Assembly (NCBI GenBank): GCA_001789205.1
Contig: MFYT01000047.1
Span: forward strand, 48,415-59,636
Source of the DNA: Candidatus Raymondbacteria bacterium RIFOXYA2_FULL_49_16
GTDB lineage: Bacteria > Fibrobacterota > OXYB2-FULL-49-7 > XYB2-FULL-49-35
Direction of reading: 5' to 3'
Length of the DNA: 11,222 nt
In this document: positions 1 through 4,843 of the stretch, one piece after another
Position numbering within the stretch: the first letter of the stretch is position 1
Layout of the letters: each line of letters starts with the position of its first letter
Notes under the pieces: model-generated
What the model was told of the DNA's origin: nothing
The model's input: only the letters and a program-made list of their open reading frames with translations
Databases searched by the model: none
Translations under genes and position numbers: made by a program

Positions 1-1
1 C

Positions 2-649
2 TTCATGAAAAAAACAAATATCACACGGCATCTGGTGTATCACTCCGGGTCTTATCCCACGGAAAAATATATTGAACTGGATCTGAATTATCTGTCAGAT
101 ATTCTTTTTGCGCCCTCTTTGGCTTTTGGATGGGAATTCGGAAAAAACTACTTCGGACTTAGCGGATATTTTTCTCCGGGATTTCATGAAAACAGGAAAT
201 TCCTCAATGCGCAAAAAGATACGTTCAATTTTGAAACAGACGGTCCCACGTACGGCGGTTTCTTTGAATTCTGGCGCATGGCCCTGGCAATACCCAATTT
301 CCTATATTTCGGTCCAGGTGGTTCACTGGGATACCTGAAACGGCAGCACGGTCTTGGTCAAGCAGGCAACGCGGTCTCGGCAACAGATACCGCACAATAT
401 TATCCTGATTTTTCCTATGACGACCCATTGGGGACTGAATACCTCTATTTCGGAGGGCTCATGGTCCGCATGAGAATCGGGTACAAACATGTTTTTATCC
501 TCGTCACCGACCGTTTCCTCATGGGCGTAAAATACCCAATTTCCACCTCTTCGTATGGAACAACGTATCTTGGAATGACCGAATCTGTCCAGCCAACCGA
601 ATTCGCCGCTGAAAACACACTCTGGGCGGGACTGCAATTCAGGTTTTAG
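2..649 (+). CDS. Outer-membrane beta-barrel protein, 5'-truncated by window edge
   Basis: The reading frame is open from the first base of the window, and the first in-frame ATG (5) has no ribosome binding site in the 4 bases visible and no signal peptide after it, so the gene most likely begins upstream and only its C-terminal about 215 residues are here. The protein shows alternating aromatic and Gly-rich strands (for example 'LAFGWEFGKNYFGLSGYFS' and 'LYFGGLMVRMRIGYKHVFIL') and ends in '...LWAGLQFRF'. A terminal Phe closing an amphipathic strand is the usual Bam-recognised end of outer-membrane barrels. I infer an outer-membrane or surface location; substrate and role are unknown. It is on the same strand as the CsgG-family operon but separated from it by a gene on the opposite strand, so it belongs to a different transcript. 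No specific family recognised. Confidence 0.7.
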   Translation, partial: FMKKTNITRHLVYHSGSYPTEKYIELDLNYLSDILFAPSLAFGWEFGKNYFGLSGYFSPGFHENRKFLNAQKDTFNFETDGPTYGGFFEFWRMALAIPNFLYFGPGGSLGYLKRQHGLGQAGNAVSATDTAQYYPDFSYDDPLGTEYLYFGGLMVRMRIGYKHVFILVTDRFLMGVKYPISTSSYGTTYLGMTESVQPTEFAAENTLWAGLQFRF

Positions 650-676
650 GAGCTGCAGAACAGTCCCCTGCGCTCG

Positions 677-856
677 CTATGCTTTCTTATAAATATTAAG
701 CCCGATTTTAATTTCTTCCTTTTCTGGCAAGGAAATATTTCCTTCAGTCGTGCTGATAATCAGGCTTTTACCTGATGCCGACTTTCCGAAATCCTTTGAA
801 AGATCGACCGTTATGGTCAGCACATTGCCATTCACCTTCATGTCGCAGTTTTTCAT
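677..856 (-). CDS. Small conserved protein of unknown function (59 aa)
   Basis: The frame is open up to 943, but the start is placed at the ATG at 856-854 because AGGGG lies 7 bases before it on the minus strand; the upstream extension is basic, Cys-rich and lacks a ribosome binding site. The product begins MKNCDMKVNGNVLTITVDLS and continues with 'DFGKSASGKSLIISTTEGN' and 'IKIGLNIYKK'. I recognise this as a small soluble protein seen in many anaerobes and deltaproteobacteria with the core pattern 'NVLTI.(V/I)DLSK.FG.S.SGK..II..T.GN...P......IGLN.Y+K'; it has no experimentally known role that I know of. It has no signal peptide or membrane segment, so it is probably cytoplasmic. It is divergent to the CsgG-family operon and convergent with the partial barrel gene; only 27 bases separate the two stop codons. 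Confidence 0.75.
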   Translation of the reverse strand: MKNCDMKVNGNVLTITVDLSKDFGKSASGKSLIISTTEGNISLPEKEEIKIGLNIYKKA

Positions 857-884
857 AAAACATCCCCTTTGTGTAAAATATTTA

Positions 885-910
885 TTGACTGGTTTTCGTT
901 CCCACATAAT
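885..910 (+). promoter_or_regulatory. Candidate promoter TTGACT-N14-CATAAT upstream of CsgG operon
   Basis: TTGACT (885-890) matches the sigma-70 -35 consensus at 5 of 6 positions, and CATAAT (905-910) matches the -10 at 5 of 6, but the 14-base spacer is shorter than the usual 16-18. The same two hexamers with the same spacing occur again at 8566-8591. The mRNA would have a leader of about 115 bases before the start at 1034. Function is inferred only. Confidence 0.25.
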
Positions 911-970
911 GTACCTTTTTACACAGCAAGGTTCAAGCCTCATCTGTTAAAACCACTGATCCGTTTTACC

Positions 971-999
971 TTGTTTTCACGGCTAGCAAGGTGTATTTT
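971..999 (+). promoter_or_regulatory. Alternative promoter candidate for CsgG operon
   Basis: TTGTTT (971-976), a 17-base spacer and TATTTT (994-999) have ideal sigma-70 spacing but only 3/6 and 4/6 hexamer matches. It would start the transcript near 1006, giving a leader of about 28 bases. It is an alternative to the site at 885-910. Confidence 0.2.
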
Positions 1000-1033
1000 C
1001 TTAGCACACGGTTTTACCAGGCAAGGACGTTCA

Positions 1034-1963
1034 ATGCAAACCTTCTGGACCTTTGTCATGCGTTACTCAAAACCGGCTCCCCGGCGCCATATCATCTTTA
1101 TCCTGGTTTTTGTACTCTCAAGCGTTTTTATACACGCGGCCCAGCAACCCTGCGGAAACAACCTCAAACATCGTGTCGCCGTTGTTTCCGTGGACAACCG
1201 TACCCTGTACGGCCAGGAAAGGATCGGCAATGCAGTGCGGGACATGCTGACCACGGAAATTGCCAAAACCGGTTGCTTTGTCCTTGTTGAACGTGAACAG
1301 CTTGCCAAAGCCATGGCCGAGCAAGCACTTGGCCAAACCGGCGCAATGGATGAAGCCTCTGCTCCCAAGGTGGGCAAGCTCCTTGGCGCTGAATTCGTGC
1401 TTGTGGGCAGTGTGACCCAATTTGCAGTTCGTACCGAGGCTTCGGAATCGTTTTTCAGCGACAGCAAGACCCAATTCGCAGACGCTGCAGTGGACATCAA
1501 ACTTATCAATACCGAGACTGGAGAAATCACATTATCCCTTAATGGCACCGGCCATGCAAAGCGCACCTACAAAAGCGTGCTGGGTATGGGTTCTTCCGGT
1601 GGATACGATGAGGCGCTGGAGCAGCAGGCGCTTCGTTCCAGCATCGAAGGATTTGCGATAAAAATTGCCTCTGAAATCGAAAAAATGCCCTGGATGTGCT
1701 ATGCTGTTATCCGCAACACGCAGGCATATCTCGATGCTGGTTCGCGTTCGGGCATTGCTGTTGGACAGCAGTACGATATTTTTACCAAAGGCGAGGCAAT
1801 CTACAGCCCATCAACAGGTGCGCTATTGGGATACGATGAAGCAAAAACAGGCACTGTGCAGGTAGACCGCCTGCTTGGTGTAGATGGGGCCATTGCCATA
1901 GCTGTTTCAGGAACACTTCCTGAAAAAGAAGGGATTGTACGCCGTGCAGCCAGCAGGCCGTAA
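1034..1963 (+). CDS. CsgG-family envelope protein with FlgT-C-like tail
   Basis: The start is the ATG at 1034, preceded by AAGGA with 6 bases of spacing; the frame is open further upstream but without start signals. The 309-residue product has a signal peptide (hydrophobic core about 19-33, 'FIHAA' cleavage region about 32-36) without a lipobox. Residues about 47-217 match the CsgG/HfaB fold: 'RVAVVSVDN', 'IGNAVRDMLTTEIAKTG.F.LVER', 'KVGKLLGAEFVLVGSVTQF', then the strand carrying 'DIKLINTETGEITLSLNGTG'. Residues about 221-305 ('YLDAGSRSGIAVGQQYDIF', 'STGALLGYDEAKTGTVQV') resemble the C-terminal domain of flagellar protein FlgT. CsgG proteins form outer-membrane secretion pores or periplasmic assembly rings. 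This is the first gene of a five-gene operon; the next starts 9 bases after its stop. Whether it forms a pore is not decidable here: the family is clear, the function is inferred. Confidence 0.85.
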   Translation: MQTFWTFVMRYSKPAPRRHIIFILVFVLSSVFIHAAQQPCGNNLKHRVAVVSVDNRTLYGQERIGNAVRDMLTTEIAKTGCFVLVEREQLAKAMAEQALGQTGAMDEASAPKVGKLLGAEFVLVGSVTQFAVRTEASESFFSDSKTQFADAAVDIKLINTETGEITLSLNGTGHAKRTYKSVLGMGSSGGYDEALEQQALRSSIEGFAIKIASEIEKMPWMCYAVIRNTQAYLDAGSRSGIAVGQQYDIFTKGEAIYSPSTGALLGYDEAKTGTVQVDRLLGVDGAIAIAVSGTLPEKEGIVRRAASRP

Positions 1964-1972
1964 AAAATACCC

Positions 1973-2602
1973 ATGCGCTGTTTAAGAATAATCATCATTG
2001 TAGCAGCGGTCTTTCTCTTTGATTGCTGCGTTTCCACGCGCGGCTATAAGACGCCCGGCTTTGTGTCGCCTCTTCCTGTAGCGGTTCTCCCCCTCAACAA
2101 TATGAGCAATGATCTGAAAGCAGCCCAGATGTTCAGGGAGCTGTTTAAAAACTCGCTCCAGGACCTGGGATATTCGGTTGCAAAAAATAATGACGTGGAT
2201 TTCCTGCTGCAGCGTAATGGCCTCACTGACGGCGGGCAGCTCACAAATATTCCTCCTGAAAAACTATGTGAGATGCTGGGTGTGGACGCTGTGTTCATCG
2301 GCACCCTGGAAAAAGCAGGCCAACTGACCACCGGCGTATATAACAAGAATCATGTAAAAGCCAGTATGAAACTCTTTCGCCAAAAAGAACTTCTCTGGTC
2401 CGATGCTGCTGAAGCCAGTACAAAAAATGTGGGGCTCAGCGGCAAGGCCATTGGCGATGCCTTTGTAAAAAGGGTCGGCGGCAAAGCGCTCTCAAAATTC
2501 AATGGTCACCCCCTGCTCATGCTGACCGAGCAGGTGATCCTCGATTTGCAGCAGAAACTTCCCGGCAAACGCGTCACGCCCACAGGGTGGGAGAAACGAT
2601 GA
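1973..2602 (+). CDS. DUF799 / GNA1162-type putative lipoprotein
   Basis: The 209-residue protein has a strong N-terminal hydrophobic segment (residues 5-16) ending 'LFDCCVS', a plausible but non-canonical lipobox (Asp or Cys instead of Gly/Ala/Ser at -1). The body has the signature of the DUF799 family, whose best known member is Neisseria GNA1162: 'PVAVLPLNNMSNDLKAAQMF' at 35-54, 'LGYSV' at 65-69, 'LLQRNGLTDGGQL' at 78-90, 'LCEMLGVDAVFIGTL' at 98-112 and a hydrophobic C-terminal helix at about 179-196. Members are periplasmic or surface lipoproteins commonly encoded beside CsgG-like genes, often with a small DUF4810 lipoprotein that is absent here. There is no good ribosome binding site, so translation is probably coupled to the CsgG gene 9 bases upstream. 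The stop overlaps the next start as ATGA (2599-2602). Confidence 0.85.
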   Translation: MRCLRIIIIVAAVFLFDCCVSTRGYKTPGFVSPLPVAVLPLNNMSNDLKAAQMFRELFKNSLQDLGYSVAKNNDVDFLLQRNGLTDGGQLTNIPPEKLCEMLGVDAVFIGTLEKAGQLTTGVYNKNHVKASMKLFRQKELLWSDAAEASTKNVGLSGKAIGDAFVKRVGGKALSKFNGHPLLMLTEQVILDLQQKLPGKRVTPTGWEKR

Positions 2603-3732
2603 GCCTGAGGACTCTGTATCTTTTTATATGCATTGGCATTGCCTGCACTGTTGGCCGAGCCGAAACATTTGATCGCATTGTGCTCAAGGACATGACGGTT
2701 ATCAAAGCCAGCCTGGTCAAAGAGGTTGGCGATTCGCTGGCATACTTTGAGCTGAACGACCCAGATTTCACAAAACATATGGTGGGTCGCGATCAGGTAT
2801 TCAAATGGGTGCGGGCAACCCCGCAAACAGAAGCGCCCCAGACAGCGGTTCCTCAGCCGGCTACTCCCCCTTCTCAAAAAGTGGTGGCGTCTGACTCAAA
2901 CCACATGAAACAGCAGAGTCCGCGTTTGGAAAGCGCTCCAGCGCCTGAGATCAAAGAAACTGCTATGGATACTATTCCTGTTGTGGACTACCAGATCGTT
3001 ATTGCACGCATCGACTCAATAGAACGGAGTAAAAATCAGCCGGCCGCGATTGCCGCACCTGTCCGGAATCCCGTTACACCAGTCATAGTGTCACAGGAGG
3101 CGGCCTCAAGTACTGCCTCTGCTATTATTTTAGAAACAGATCCTAGCGACGCTGTTCCTGAAAATTTGACAAAAGTGCGTTTAGATCCGCCCACAGGAAC
3201 TGAAGGGGTAAAGATCATGCCGCGTTCAGGCATGTTCGCCCTGAACATCAACCCATCCATCTCGTCGTTTGGGGCTGGTTTACGCGCCTGGAGCGCCGCA
3301 GGTTTTGGATTCAACGCCAAAGCCGCAGTGCTGTGGGGAAGCGCAAGCGGGTTTCTGGTCAATGGTGAAATCATGCAAGCCCTGAATAAACAAGGGCGCG
3401 TGCGCTGGTATGGTCTCCTGTCAATCGGATATACCTGGGAGACCATTACAACGCCAGCCATAGACATAATGAGTGTCCATATCCCAAGCACCTCCATGGA
3501 TCTCTCTTTTTTAAACTATTGTTTTGGCCTGGGAGCTGAATGGCGGACAGGGATCAACCGCAACCATGGATGGGCCCTTGAGCTCGCTTATCAGGGCGGC
3601 AGCGCCGAATACGAAACAGAGGGTTACACCATGGATTATGGATATGGCTACTCCTACCCTGTGCCACCGCAGAAGCATACTGTTAAATTATCACCTGTTT
3701 ATTTTGGATTAACATATGCATATTATTTTTAA
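2599..3732 (+). CDS. Secreted protein: N-terminal 'DRIVLKD' domain, linker, C-terminal beta-barrel
   Basis: The start is the ATG at 2599, in an ATGA overlap with the previous stop, with GGGAG 5 bases before it; a GTG at 2587 in frame is inside that signal and rejected. The 377-residue product has a signal peptide (cleavage near 'GRA-ETF', residue 21). Residues 22-72 ('DRIVLKDMTVIKASLVKEVG' then 'FELNDPDFTKHMV') match a small domain often seen at the start of FCB-group envelope proteins ('DxIxLKdGxvIxgkV...'). Residues about 73-205 are a low-complexity linker rich in Pro, Ala, Gln and Ser. Residues about 212-377 are alternating Gly/aromatic strands ending in 'LTYAYYF', typical of an outer-membrane barrel of about eight strands. 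The domain order suggests a barrel with a periplasmic N-terminal domain. The barrel family was not identified. The last 17 bases overlap the next gene. Confidence 0.75.
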   Translation: MSLRTLYLFICIGIACTVGRAETFDRIVLKDMTVIKASLVKEVGDSLAYFELNDPDFTKHMVGRDQVFKWVRATPQTEAPQTAVPQPATPPSQKVVASDSNHMKQQSPRLESAPAPEIKETAMDTIPVVDYQIVIARIDSIERSKNQPAAIAAPVRNPVTPVIVSQEAASSTASAIILETDPSDAVPENLTKVRLDPPTGTEGVKIMPRSGMFALNINPSISSFGAGLRAWSAAGFGFNAKAAVLWGSASGFLVNGEIMQALNKQGRVRWYGLLSIGYTWETITTPAIDIMSVHIPSTSMDLSFLNYCFGLGAEWRTGINRNHGWALELAYQGGSAEYETEGYTMDYGYGYSYPVPPQKHTVKLSPVYFGLTYAYYF

Positions 3733-4828
3733 CACATCCCGCGCATGCCTGTTGGTTCTCCTGTTCGCAGGAGCCAACAGTTTACATGGCCAGCAAACAA
3801 GATCAGGTCTTGCGTTGGATAAAGCAGCGTCATCTGCGCCCGTTGCACGAGGCTCTCTTAAAGTTTTCTCAGAACCAGCCGGGGCCGAGATTCTTTTAAA
3901 CACCAAGGCCATGGGGATTACTCCATTAAAAATCATTAATATTGACGCAGGAGAATACAAACTATCACTTCGTCTCCAGGGATTCACACCATACGAGACC
4001 AGCATAAAAATACTGGCAAACGAGACACAAAATCTATCGCTGGCTCTAAAAGCCGTGGAGCAGCCTCTGCCTCCACCTGCTCCTGTTTTTGCCACGATTA
4101 CAGTTGCGACCACGCCCACTGGCGCAGCTCTTTCCATCAACGACCAGCCGGTTGGCACAACACCCTTTCGTTGTGATACCATGGCGCCTGGTCCATACAA
4201 ACTGCGGCTCGAATTGGAAGGATACGATCCCCTTGAAGGGTCGGTTATGCTAAAAGCAGGGGAAACGCGGCCGGTTGAGAAAAAAATGATCCGGCAATAC
4301 GGAACTCTTGCAGTGGCAACCACACCGCCCGGAGCTGCCCTTTCATTGAATGACCAGCCTTCTGGCACCACACCCTATAAAAATGAAAAGCTCTTGCCTG
4401 GTAATTACGCCCTATTACTCGAATTACCCGGTTACACCAACATATATGAAAGTATTGTCATGTTCAAAGATACAGCCATAAGCAGGCAATTCGCGCTCTC
4501 ACATTCAGCAGCCTGGCAGGATTCAGTCAAAGCCTTTGCCCTGGCAAAATCGAAACATGGACGAGTAGTGCGTCGTGTCTGGTTTGCCTGCCTTGCGGCA
4601 GCAGCGGCAGGCACGGGCTATTATTTTGACACACAGGTTGCAGCGGCGGCCGACAGACAAGACCAGATACAGACCGATTATCGCGCTGCCACTACGGATT
4701 TTTCAACCTACCAAGAACGTTATAGCAATGCCGGAAAAAAGGTAAAAGACAATTCCAAGGTGCGCAACATTCTCTATAGCGTGGCAGGCGCATTTGCCCT
4801 GTGCTTCGTGATTTCAATCCCGTTTTAG
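3716..4828 (+). CDS. Triple-PEGA-domain membrane protein
   Basis: The start ATG at 3716 lies 17 bases inside the preceding gene, with only a weak GGA upstream, so translational coupling is likely. The 370-residue product has a signal peptide (residues 1-25, '..NSLHGQQ'). Three PEGA repeats of about 70 residues follow at 46-114, 125-193 and 195-262; each has the pattern 'G.L.V.(T/S)(T/E)P.GA.(I/L).(I/L)N......TP......L.PG.Y.L.L.L.GY'. Repeats 2 and 3 are the most alike, so the last duplication is the most recent. Residues 284-303 and 350-369 are hydrophobic and probably membrane-spanning, enclosing a charged, Gln/Asp-rich loop. PEGA domains are extracytoplasmic and often act in envelope binding or sensing. 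The likely topology is repeats in the periplasm with a C-terminal hairpin in the inner membrane; this is inferred. Confidence 0.85.
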   Translation: MHIIFNTSRACLLVLLFAGANSLHGQQTRSGLALDKAASSAPVARGSLKVFSEPAGAEILLNTKAMGITPLKIINIDAGEYKLSLRLQGFTPYETSIKILANETQNLSLALKAVEQPLPPPAPVFATITVATTPTGAALSINDQPVGTTPFRCDTMAPGPYKLRLELEGYDPLEGSVMLKAGETRPVEKKMIRQYGTLAVATTPPGAALSLNDQPSGTTPYKNEKLLPGNYALLLELPGYTNIYESIVMFKDTAISRQFALSHSAAWQDSVKAFALAKSKHGRVVRRVWFACLAAAAAGTGYYFDTQVAAAADRQDQIQTDYRAATTDFSTYQERYSNAGKKVKDNSKVRNILYSVAGAFALCFVISIPF

Positions 4829-4843
4829 TATGGAGTTTTTGAC

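Larger units (their letters stand above)
857..1033. promoter_or_regulatory. Divergent intergenic region between small protein gene and CsgG operon
   Basis: These 177 bases separate two divergent genes and must hold the promoters for both. On the plus strand there are two candidate promoters (listed separately). A perfect 9-bp inverted repeat, TGTGTAAAA (870-878) and TTTTACACA (917-925), flanks one of them with 6 bases on each side. It could be a pair of operator half-sites, but a 9-bp match at this spacing is expected now and then by chance. The ribosome binding site of the small minus-strand gene overlaps the left end. Confidence 0.5.

Noticed and set aside
869-1033. 55-codon N-terminal extension of the CsgG-family protein
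   Set aside because: It would bury the signal peptide and run through the divergent promoter region; the ATG at 1034 has a ribosome binding site and gives a proper signal peptide.
1063-1566. Long antisense open frames under the CsgG-family gene and other operon genes
   Set aside because: They lack ribosome binding sites and domain signals and lie opposite genes with clear family matches; they are shadow frames.
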